13,755 nucleotides of DNA from NCBI GenBank assembly GCA_015654495.1, contig JAATGW010000274.1:1-13755 (forward strand), in the 5' to 3' direction. Position 1 is the first letter of the stretch; each line of letters starts with the position of its first letter. Below the pieces are notes generated by a model that was given only the letters and a program-made list of their open reading frames with translations, was not told the origin of the DNA and ran no database searches. Positions 8,206 through 13,755 of this stretch are shown here, piece by piece. The position numbers and the translations under genes are program-made. This stretch comes from Chitinophagales bacterium (lineage in GTDB: Bacteria > Bacteroidota > Bacteroidia > Chitinophagales > Chitinophagaceae).

Positions 8206-8646
8206 ATGCTGCCAACAATCAGGAAATACAGGATTGAAGAGATCCCCCAGATCTATAAGATGATCCTTGACTTTGCAGAATTTCAGAAAACCCCTGAGAA
8301 GGTAAAAATTACGGAAGCACAGATGTATGAGGAGTCGGGACTATTTCAGTGCCTTGTTGCTGTAACAGCTTCCGGTGAAATCGTCGGTTTTGCCACCTAT
8401 TTTTACACATACTACTCATGGTCAGGGAAAGCCATTTACCTGGACGATTTGTTTGTAAAAGAAATCCATCGTGGCCGGCAAATCGGTTCTGGTTTGCTAC
8501 AGGAGTTGATAAAAGAAGCCAGGCTGAACAAATGTAAAAAGTTACGTTGGCAGGTATCAAAATGGAATACAAAGGCAATTCATTTTTATAAACAACTGGG
8601 TGCGGATATTGATGACACAGAGATCAACTGCGACCTGGTTTTATGA
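8206..8646 (+). CDS. GNAT-family N-acetyltransferase (SSAT-like)
   Basis: A 146-residue GCN5-related acetyltransferase. The acetyl-CoA pyrophosphate loop is RGRQIGSG at 89-96 (canonical R/Q-x-x-G-x-G/A), preceded by the strand IYLDDLFV at 77-84. The C-terminal motif WNTKAIHFYKQLGA (120-133) is typical. The YLDDLFV element is reminiscent of spermidine/diamine acetyltransferases, so a small amine substrate is possible but unproven. The frame is open from TTG 8161, overlapping the permease stop; I use ATG 8206 because the extra 15 residues are not family-like, although the AAGGA preceding it directly abuts the ATG. The AraC gene follows after 6 bp. Confidence 0.85.
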   Translation: MLPTIRKYRIEEIPQIYKMILDFAEFQKTPEKVKITEAQMYEESGLFQCLVAVTASGEIVGFATYFYTYYSWSGKAIYLDDLFVKEIHRGRQIGSGLLQELIKEARLNKCKKLRWQVSKWNTKAIHFYKQLGADIDDTEINCDLVL

Positions 8647-8652
8647 TGCCAT

Positions 8653-9084
8653 ATGATTGCGTCTCATTATTTTGAATCTCAGGTATTGCAGATTGACAGT
8701 CGGGTTTATCCATTCATTGATCTTACTGAAAGAATTATTGCTACAAAGAAATTTATGGAAAGTCATTTTTCTGAAAAGATATCTTTGCGGGCTCTGGCTG
8801 AGCAAGCCTGCATTTCTGAATTTCATTTTATCCGCGTATTCAGAAATTACTATGGACGAACGCCGCATCAGTACCTTATTTCGATCCGGATCCGCGAGGC
8901 AGAAAAGATGCTGGCCGCCGGAGTACCGGTGAAGGATACCTGCAGTTCCTGCGGATTTGAAAATATTGGCTGGTTTACTGAGGTATTCCGTAAAAGTATG
9001 GGGATGCCGCCTGCAACATTCAGGAGAAAAAAAATTGAATCGCCAGCAAAAAGCCTTCAAAACAAGCCTGCGCTGTATCCTTAA
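8653..9084 (+). CDS. Short AraC-family transcriptional regulator
   Basis: A 143-residue protein that is almost only the AraC/XylS DNA-binding domain (about residues 24-126). The first helix-turn-helix is at about 44-68 (SLRALAEQACISEFHFIRVFRNYYG). The second is at about 93-121 (PVKDTCSSCGFENIGWFTEVFRKSMG) and ends with the family motif MPPATFRRK at 118-126. A ligand-sensing N-terminal domain is missing, as in other small single-domain members such as SoxS-type proteins, so it may be controlled by abundance or by a partner. It lies 6 bp after the acetyltransferase and 78 bp before the VOC gene, an AraC-VOC pairing that is common. The target is likely the local cluster, by inference. Confidence 0.85.
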   Translation: MIASHYFESQVLQIDSRVYPFIDLTERIIATKKFMESHFSEKISLRALAEQACISEFHFIRVFRNYYGRTPHQYLISIRIREAEKMLAAGVPVKDTCSSCGFENIGWFTEVFRKSMGMPPATFRRKKIESPAKSLQNKPALYP

Positions 9085-9150
9085 ATGTCAACTACAGCAA
9101 TTTTCCCGAAACTTATTTCCTGAAGAATCGGGAAATTGCAGAAATAAAAA

Positions 9151-9156
9151 GGGGAG
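9151..9156 (+). promoter_or_regulatory. Shine-Dalgarno GGGGAG of the first VOC gene
   Basis: GGGGAG six bases before ATG 9163 is the clearest ribosome binding site in the window, where other starts show weak ones. It fixes the start of the VOC gene. Confidence 0.55.
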
Positions 9157-9162
9157 AAAATT

Positions 9163-9549
9163 ATGAAAATCAGGATAACGAGTGTACTGGTAGATGATCA
9201 GCAAAAAGCTTTGAAATTTTATACTGAGGTACTTGGTTTTGTAAAAAAAACAGATGTACCGATGGGTGAACATTCCTGGTTAACCGTAGTGTCTGCGGCT
9301 GAGCAGGAAGGTGTCGAACTGCTGCTTGAGCCAATGGGTTTTGAGCCGGCAAGGGTTTATCAGAAAGCGCTTTATGATGCGGGCATTCCGCTTACGGCTT
9401 TTAATGTGGATGATCTTGATGAAGAATATTCGCGACTTTCAGATGCCGGAGTGAAATTCAGCATGCAACCTCAAATGATGGGTCCGGTAAAACTTGCGGT
9501 ACTTGATGACACATGCGGTAACAGAATACAGCTTGTGCAGGTGATCTGA
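9163..9549 (+). CDS. VOC-superfamily (glyoxalase/bleomycin-resistance-like) protein
   Basis: A 128-residue VOC protein with the paired beta-alpha-beta-beta-beta layout. The first half has IRITSVLVDDQQKALKFYTEVLGF (3-26). The second half has PLTAFNVDDLDEEYSRLSDAGVKF (76-99), then LAVLDDTCGNRIQLVQ (111-126). The usual terminal metal ligand Glu is replaced by Gln at this last strand (IQLVQ), and the first-strand ligand position is not His, so it may not be a metal-dependent glyoxalase; many VOC members bind ligands instead. It is preceded by the AraC gene and probably shares its transcript. The exact substrate is not predictable. Confidence 0.85.
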   Translation: MKIRITSVLVDDQQKALKFYTEVLGFVKKTDVPMGEHSWLTVVSAAEQEGVELLLEPMGFEPARVYQKALYDAGIPLTAFNVDDLDEEYSRLSDAGVKFSMQPQMMGPVKLAVLDDTCGNRIQLVQVI

Positions 9550-9626
9550 TTTCTCTGAATTTTGCCCACCTTTTAAATATGGTGTAACCTTTTCTTTTGC
9601 GGAACTGTCAGATGCAAAAATGACAA

Positions 9627-10247
9627 ATGTCCGTAAGAAAAAACCAGCAACTGGAGAACAGGTTCAATGCCCTTATGATGATCCTGGCACCGTTGATATT
9701 TTCCCTGTCGACATTTTTCTGGAAAGACGGTGAGTACGGGACTGTAGGTGGAACGCTGATCAGCATTTCTTCGGTGTGCTGGATTCCGGTTATATACAGC
9801 TTATTCGGACTTATTAAAGAGGGTTCGCCGCTGTATTATTATATTGGTTTAGTATATGCAATTTATGGTTGTCGTATTGGTGGAACAGAGTTCGGATACC
9901 TGGGGTTTTTCACCTATGCTTTCCATATTTCACATGATACTTATATCAGTCAGCTGGCTGTATATCCCTTAAGCTCCAATCTGCTGTTATTCTGAGCGGG
10001 GCCGGCTTTTCCATTAAGTCTTTTAATTCTGGGAATTGTGCTGATAAGAAAAAAAGCCATTCCAGTCTGGGTTGGCATTTTTATAATTCTGGGCGCAATC
10101 GCTTTTCCTGCTAGTCGTATTATCCGTGTTCAGACGCTCGCTCATATTGCAGATCTTTTATTGTCGATACCATTATTTTATCTGGCCCTTAGTTATTTAA
10201 ACAGACCTACGGCAGCACCGGATTTATTTCACAGAACTTTGCAGTAA
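9627..10247 (+). pseudogene. Multi-spanning membrane protein of unknown function, interrupted by in-frame TGA
   Basis: ATG 9627 opens a frame of 122 codons ending in TGA 9993-9995. The same frame then continues without shift for another 83 codons to TAA 10245-10247 and gives clear membrane sequence (AGPAFPLSLLILGIVLIRKK, then a further helix pair). Together the frame would code for about 206 residues with five to six hydrophobic segments (about 14-31, 40-62, 69-82, 113-140, 147-165, 175-195). The stop falls inside a hydrophobic segment (SNLLLF-stop-AGPAF). A Gly (GGA) or Trp (TGG) codon is one base away. I do not recognise the family. A truncated 122-residue product might be made but is probably non-functional. 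It lies 77 bp after the VOC gene. Confidence 0.65.
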
Positions 10248-10267
10248 ATTCATTGAAAATTTTTCGC

Positions 10268-10783
10268 ATGCGGAAAATAATTCTGAACCTGGCATTAAGC
10301 CTTGATGGATTTATTGAAGGTCCGAACGGTGAATATGATTGGTGTCTTACAGACCAGGATTATGGTATGTCGGATTTTTTTAAAAGAATTGATACTGTAT
10401 TTATAGGGCGAAAATCGTGGGAACTGACTCAAACTATGACTGATCCCGTTCCAGGGATGCCCGCGATGAAGGAATATATTTTTTCAAATACGATTACAAA
10501 GGTTAAGCCTGAGCAGACCATCGTTTCCGGCGATATTGTGAAAGCCGTAAATGAAATAAAAGCCCTGGAGGGAAAAGATATCTGGTTATTTGGTGGAGCT
10601 TCATTAACAAAGTCGCTCATGAACAATGACCTTATAGATGAATATTCACTTGCAGTTCATCCTCTTTTATTAGGAGGCGGGAAGCCATTATTTCCGCAGC
10701 TCGACCAGCGCAAACCTTTAAAACTTGCCGATTGTAAAACTTATTCAAGCGGATTAGCTATACTTACTTATACAAAACCCTGA
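10268..10783 (+). CDS. Dihydrofolate reductase-like (RibD C-terminal domain) protein
   Basis: A 171-residue protein of the RibD_C/DHFR-fold family (PF01872, YwjB/YyaP-like). Landmarks: SLDGFIEGPNGEYDW (11-25), VFIGRKSWE (44-52, nucleotide-contact helix), WLFGGASL (106-113, NADPH-binding glycine pair) and DEYSLAVHPLLLGGGKPLF (124-142). It probably reduces a pterin- or pyrimidine-like substrate using NAD(P)H in the cytoplasm; true folate activity is not implied. The frame extends back to TTG 10253, but ATG 10268 gives the canonical MRKIILNLALSLDG start, and the preceding gene ends at 10247. The length is typical for the family. Confidence 0.9.
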   Translation: MRKIILNLALSLDGFIEGPNGEYDWCLTDQDYGMSDFFKRIDTVFIGRKSWELTQTMTDPVPGMPAMKEYIFSNTITKVKPEQTIVSGDIVKAVNEIKALEGKDIWLFGGASLTKSLMNNDLIDEYSLAVHPLLLGGGKPLFPQLDQRKPLKLADCKTYSSGLAILTYTKP

Positions 10784-10885
10784 GATGTTAACAGAAATAG
10801 TTGCCATTCGGAACCATTCTGATTCCGTGTGTATAAAATTTCCGGGTACTATTCTGCATTCTTTTAAATATTAAAACCGGAACTG

Positions 10886-11293
10886 ATGCCTTCAAAAATT
10901 TTTGTAAACCTGCCGGTCGGTAATCTGGGGCGATCAATTGAATTTTTCACCCATGTCGGATTCAGCTTTAACGCGCAGTATACTGATGATAAGGCCACTT
11001 GTATGGTGATAAGCGAACATATTTTTTTTATGCTTTTAACGGGTGAGCGTTTCCGTGATTTTACGGTTAAGGAAATCTGTGATACCAGTCAGTTTACAGA
11101 ATTGATTCTGGCGCTGGATGCTGAAAGCCGGGCCGGAGTGAACCTGATTGTTGACAATGCGATGGCTGCCGGAGCCGTGGAACCCCGGCCAATACAGGAC
11201 TATGGCTGGATGTATGTACGCAGCTTTCAGGATCCTGACGGGCATTTGTGGGAGATACTTTATATAGACGAAGCCGCCGCTCCCGCAGGGTGA
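10886..11293 (+). CDS. VOC-superfamily protein, second copy in the window
   Basis: A 135-residue VOC protein. It starts KIFVNLPVGNLGRSIEFFTHVGFSF (4-28) and ends with DPDGHLWEILYID (116-128), where the DPDGHxWE motif is typical and Glu123 is the expected metal-ligand position. Between them lies an unusual TGERFRDFTVKEICDTSQFTELIL segment, seen in the plastid-type/extradiol-like VOC subgroup. The subgroup differs from that of the gene at 9163, so they are not a recent duplication. The function may be glyoxalase-like or ligand-binding. It stands 102 bp after the reductase gene and 130 bp before the next gene. Confidence 0.85.
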   Translation: MPSKIFVNLPVGNLGRSIEFFTHVGFSFNAQYTDDKATCMVISEHIFFMLLTGERFRDFTVKEICDTSQFTELILALDAESRAGVNLIVDNAMAAGAVEPRPIQDYGWMYVRSFQDPDGHLWEILYIDEAAAPAG

Positions 11294-11423
11294 TTTCAGT
11301 TTTTCAACAGTTTAAGTCTGTGCTTCTGAAAATCCGGACGTTTTTATATGCCGGAGATCAATGTGAGTGTTGCTTTTTGATTTAAATTAGGGATTAAAAA
11401 TCTGCAATCATTAAAAGCGACCC

Positions 11424-11708
11424 ATGTCAGAAATCAAACATGAATATTCTGAAAAAGGCGGGGCATTTGTATATTATCTCGGTGAACTTAAAATGGCCGA
11501 GATGGTATATGTTAAGGTGAACGACCGTAAGATTATTATCGATCATACTGAAGTTGATCCGTCGCTGAAAGGAAAAGGTGTTGGTAAAGAATTGTTGTGG
11601 GAACTCGTACAATGGGTTCGCCTGAATGAAATTAAAGTAATTCCTCTCTGTCCCTTTGCCCATGCAACTTTTAACCGAATGAAAGAATGGCAGGACGTAC
11701 TGGAGTAA
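11424..11708 (+). CDS. Small GNAT acetyltransferase, CG type (PF14542-like)
   Basis: A 94-residue protein of the short GNAT form (YjdJ-like). The core HTEVDPSLKGKGVGKELLWELVQW (41-64) contains the acetyl-CoA loop KGKGVGK. The C-terminal VIPLCPFAHATFNRMKEWQDVL (72-93) is the family signature, with Cys76 and Pro77. Cytoplasmic; the acceptor is unknown. A (GTTNAAC)5 array starts 2 bp after its TAA, giving it a repeat-defined 3' end like that of the serine hydrolase. Confidence 0.88.
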   Translation: MSEIKHEYSEKGGAFVYYLGELKMAEMVYVKVNDRKIIIDHTEVDPSLKGKGVGKELLWELVQWVRLNEIKVIPLCPFAHATFNRMKEWQDVLE

Positions 11709-11709
11709 A

Positions 11710-11744
11710 GTTCAACGTTTAACGTTTAACGTTCAACGTTGAAC
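11710..11744. repeat. (GTTNAAC)5 heptamer array, second copy
   Basis: Five contiguous GTTNAAC units at 11710-11716, 11717-11723, 11724-11730, 11731-11737 and 11738-11744, with central bases C, T, T, C, G. Its length (35 bp, five units) is the same as the array at 2091-2125 although the centres differ. Units 4-5 form a perfect 14-bp palindrome; units 1-2 can pair with 4-5 around unit 3 with one central mismatch. Position: 2 bp after the stop of the small GNAT gene. Confidence 0.9.
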
Positions 11745-11757
11745 CTGCTGTTTTCTC

Positions 11758-11792
11758 TTCTTACTTCTTACTCCTCACTCCTTACTTCCTAA
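11758..11792. repeat. TTCTTAC-type heptamer array abutting the cysteine desulfurase start
   Basis: Five heptamers with period 7: TTCTTAC, TTCTTAC, TCCTCAC, TCCTTAC, TTCCTAA at 11758-11764, 11765-11771, 11772-11778, 11779-11785 and 11786-11792. The last base is the A of the ATG at 11792. The array is pyrimidine-rich on the plus strand. With the GTTNAAC array it leaves only 13 bp (11745-11757) of non-array sequence in the spacer, so no ordinary promoter or ribosome binding site is visible for the downstream gene. Confidence 0.8.
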
Positions 11793-12931
11793 TGATTTAT
11801 CTCGACAATAATGCCACTACTAAACCTGATGATCGGGTGGTTGATGCCATGCTGCCCTTTCTTCGGGAACATTATGGTAATGCTGCAAGTACCACCCATA
11901 TATTCGGGTGGGAAGCAAAGGATGCTGTGGATCAGGCGCGCGAAAGAGTAGCGGAGTTGATTCATGCAGATCCGAAAGAAATTATTTTCACCAGTGGCGC
12001 TACGGAATCGGTTAATCTGGCGCTTAAGGGAATGATGAGCAGAAGATCTGCCAATGGTAAACATATTATTACATGTGTTACCGAACATAAAGCTGTGCTG
12101 GATACCTGCAGGCACCTGGAAGATGATGGATACACTGTAAGCTATATTCCTGTTGATAGCAACGGAATAATAAATCTTGAAATGCTGGAGTCTGCAATCA
12201 GGGACGATACTGTTATGATTGCGGCGATGTGGGCAAATAATGAAACGGGAGTGCTTCAGCCGATTCCGGAAATAGCTGCAATCGCAAAGTCAAAAAATAT
12301 TCTGTTGTTTACTGATGCAACCCAGGCGATTGGTAAAACAGATATTGATCCTACAAAAACCGGTATGGACCTCATGGCCTTTTCTGCCCATAAATTTTAT
12401 GGCCCGAAAGGAATCGGCGCATTATTTATCAACCGCAAAACAGGCGGAGCTAAACCCGTTGCCCAGATGGATGGAGGCGGGCATTAAAGGGGGGTACGTA
12501 GCGGAACATTAAATGTACCTGCGATCGTGGGTTTTGGAAAAGCTGCTGAAATTGCTATATCTGAAATGATAACAGACGAGGGAAAAATAAGAACTCTTCG
12601 CGATTTGCTTGAGAGGGAGCTATTGAATATCAGCGGTACCCACCTCAACGGTCACCCGAAAATCCGGATGTTTAATGTAACCAATATTTCTTTTGATGGA
12701 GTAGAGGCGCAGCAGTTCATGATGACTATCTCAAAACAGCTGGCTGTTTCTTCGGGTTCGGCCTGCAGTTCCGCAGTACAGGAACCGAGTTATGTTCTTA
12801 AAGCAATGGGAATAGCCGATGAGTCTGCAATGAATGCGATCCGTTTCAGTGCAGGCAGATTTAATACAAAAGAAGAAATTGAATCCGCAATTATTCATAT
12901 CAGATCAACTCTTGAAAAGCTGAGAAGCTGA
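11792..12931 (+). pseudogene. Cysteine desulfurase (IscS/NifS class) gene with in-frame TAA
   Basis: The intact frame would give 379 residues of a class V PLP cysteine desulfurase, which removes sulfur from cysteine for Fe-S, tRNA thiolation or molybdenum cofactor routes. Seen are MIYLDNNATTKP at the start, the TEHKA histidine (His99), the PLP lysine Lys201 in SAHKFYGPKG, the family motif GGGHxRGxRSGT at about 228-239, and the catalytic Cys325 in SSGSACSS. The x after GGGH is codon 232, TAA (12485-12487), where family members have Glu (GAA); one base (G to T) explains it. The frame is open on both sides and ends at 12931 as expected. The N-terminal product lacks the catalytic Cys, so as sequenced the gene is inactive unless this is an error. 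The leader is built of heptamer repeats. Confidence 0.88.
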
Positions 12932-12967
12932 GAAAATTCTCCTTATTGCCGTTGAAACATGCGTGAC

Positions 12968-13028
12968 AAACCCCAACTGCGACGGTCATCCAACGATATT
13001 TGGCAAATATCGAATGACTGGTGGGTTT
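12968..13028. terminator. Nested inverted repeat between convergent genes, possible bidirectional terminator
   Basis: Three inverted-repeat pairs are nested: AAACCC (12968-12973) with GGGTTT (13023-13028), GTCAT (12985-12989) with ATGAC (13014-13018), and an inner hairpin CGATATTT (12994-13001), loop GGC, AAATATCG (13005-13012). It sits between the stop of the cysteine desulfurase (12931) and the stop of moaCB (13027). There is no long U-run, so termination is inferred from position and pairing only. Confidence 0.4.
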
Positions 13029-13755
13029 ATTGATGGCGCATGCCTTCAGCCACGCGGAAAACATGAAAAACATAAGGAAAGACCGCATCCATGGTTTCGG
13101 TTGCCCCTTTTGCTGAACCCGGTAATGTCAGGACAAGTGTACTACCCATAAAGCCGGCAACACCGCGTGACAGCATTGCGTATGGTGTTCTCTGCTGTCC
13201 ATAATTTCTGGCGGCTTCCATTATCCCCGGAATTTCGCGATCGATTAAAGGTTGGATTGTTTCGGGTGTAATATCCCTCGGCGAAAGACCAGTGCCGCCC
13301 GAAAAAATTACCAGCTGGTAACCGGCATCTTTCAACTCTATAGCTTTTGCTTTAATAATGTCGGCCTGATCCGGGATGACTTCATATTCTTCAACAGTAA
13401 GACCGAAATTCTCTAATTTTTTTTGAATCAGTTTTCCCGAAATGTCTTCACCCTGTCCTGATGCAATTGTATCAGAACAAACAATAACCGCTGTTTTCAA
13501 AGACAGAACAATCTCATTCCTGTAGTCAGATTTTCCACCTTTTTTTTCTTCAAGCCTGATGGTTTGGATTTCCACTTTTTTGTCGATGGGCTTCAACATA
13601 TCATAGATGGTTAAAGCTGTTATTGAGGCGCCATGCATAGCTTCTACCTCAACTCCGGTTTTATAAATGGTCCTTACCTCCACGCTGATGATTAGCTGAA
13701 GCTCGTGTATTTCATGCCTTATGGCTGCAAATTCCACGGGCAGGGGATGGCAATC
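13027..13755 (-). CDS. moaCB: MoaC-MoaB bifunctional molybdenum cofactor protein, 5' end beyond the window
   Basis: The visible 242 residues begin inside the MoaC domain and run into a full MoaB/MogA-like domain. MoaC converts the first GTP-derived intermediate to cyclic pyranopterin monophosphate with MoaA. The conserved parts seen are DCHPLP at the window edge, KTGVEVEAMHGASITALTIYDM, and LEEKKGGKSD. The MoaB part has VIVCSDTIASGQGEDISG, SGGTGLSPRDITPE, IPGIMEAARNYGQQ and LPGSAKGA, the pterin-adenylyltransferase-type pattern. Such fusions occur in Bacteroidota. The frame stays open to the last base on the minus strand, so the GTG near 13737 is not the true start; the remaining MoaC residues lie outside. 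The product is cytoplasmic. It converges on the cysteine desulfurase gene, whose enzyme family supplies sulfur for molybdopterin; the functional link here is inference. Confidence 0.92.
   Translation of the reverse strand, partial: DCHPLPVEFAAIRHEIHELQLIISVEVRTIYKTGVEVEAMHGASITALTIYDMLKPIDKKVEIQTIRLEEKKGGKSDYRNEIVLSLKTAVIVCSDTIASGQGEDISGKLIQKKLENFGLTVEEYEVIPDQADIIKAKAIELKDAGYQLVIFSGGTGLSPRDITPETIQPLIDREIPGIMEAARNYGQQRTPYAMLSRGVAGFMGSTLVLTLPGSAKGATETMDAVFPYVFHVFRVAEGMRHQ

Noticed and set aside
9993..9995. Selenocysteine insertion at the TGA of the membrane protein
   Set aside because: The stop lies within a hydrophobic helix with no redox motif or Cys-containing context, and no convincing hairpin follows directly; a point mutation explains it better.
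9163..11293. The two VOC genes as a recent duplication
   Set aside because: Their N- and C-terminal motifs differ (LVQ versus DPDGHLWE endings), placing them in different subgroups.
3405..12487. Alternative genetic code
   Set aside because: All three stop codons occur internally once each, while other genes end normally with TGA and TAA, so no single reassignment fits.
12968..13028. Molybdenum cofactor riboswitch
   Set aside because: The structure lies at the 3' ends of two convergent genes, not in a leader, and I do not see the Moco aptamer architecture.
12963..13151. 62-residue plus-strand ORF over the convergent junction
   Set aside because: It overlaps the nested inverted repeat and the 3' end of moaCB in antisense and has no recognisable domain.

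Overview
The window looks like a chromosomal segment of a Bacteroidota bacterium, probably from the Chitinophagia/Sphingobacteriia side. The signs are a moderate-to-low GC content, mostly weak Shine-Dalgarno sequences, two matches to the Bacteroidota -7 promoter box TAnnTTTG, a Big_5-type lipoprotein, a MoaC-MoaB fusion, and intergenic spacers filled with short tandem repeats. The genus is an inference. I see no rRNA, tRNA, CRISPR array, transposase, phage or plasmid gene.

Layout: 1-477 is non-coding and built of repeats. A secreted beta-lactamase-fold serine hydrolase (478-2109, +) meets a convergent two-gene minus-strand unit. That unit is a predicted secreted protein with an internal stop (4334-3222), followed 4 nt later by a Big_5 lipoprotein (3217-2114). 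Next come a divergent DUF5990-like gene (4424-4852) and an SRPBCC/AHSA1 protein (5074-5502). A 362-bp gap precedes a compact plus-strand run: a Tat-exported histidinol-phosphate-aminotransferase-like enzyme, an AEC-family permease, a GNAT acetyltransferase, a short AraC regulator and a VOC protein (5865-9549). After that come a small membrane protein with an internal stop (9627-10247), a RibD-C/DHFR-like reductase, a second VOC protein, a small CG-type GNAT and a cysteine desulfurase gene with an internal stop (11792-12931). The right edge holds the 3' part of a convergent moaCB gene for molybdenum cofactor synthesis.

Most genes are ordinary accessory or housekeeping types. Two things stand out. 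First, several spacers carry tandem repeats of period 7, in three sequence families (GTTNAAC, CTACTGC and TTCTTAC-like). Two separate GTTNAAC arrays have exactly five units. One supplies the stop codon and last residues of both convergent genes and forms a perfect 28-bp palindrome. The other, with a second heptamer array, makes up nearly the whole leader of the cysteine desulfurase. Second, three genes are each cut by one in-frame stop codon, a different codon each time (TAG, TGA, TAA), with the same frame clearly continuing as protein. This suggests recent nonsense substitutions or base errors rather than recoding.

A functional link among the plus-strand genes is only suggested by their spacing. 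The cysteine desulfurase and moaCB could both serve molybdenum cofactor synthesis, since the enzyme family supplies sulfur to that pathway, but they are convergent rather than co-transcribed.
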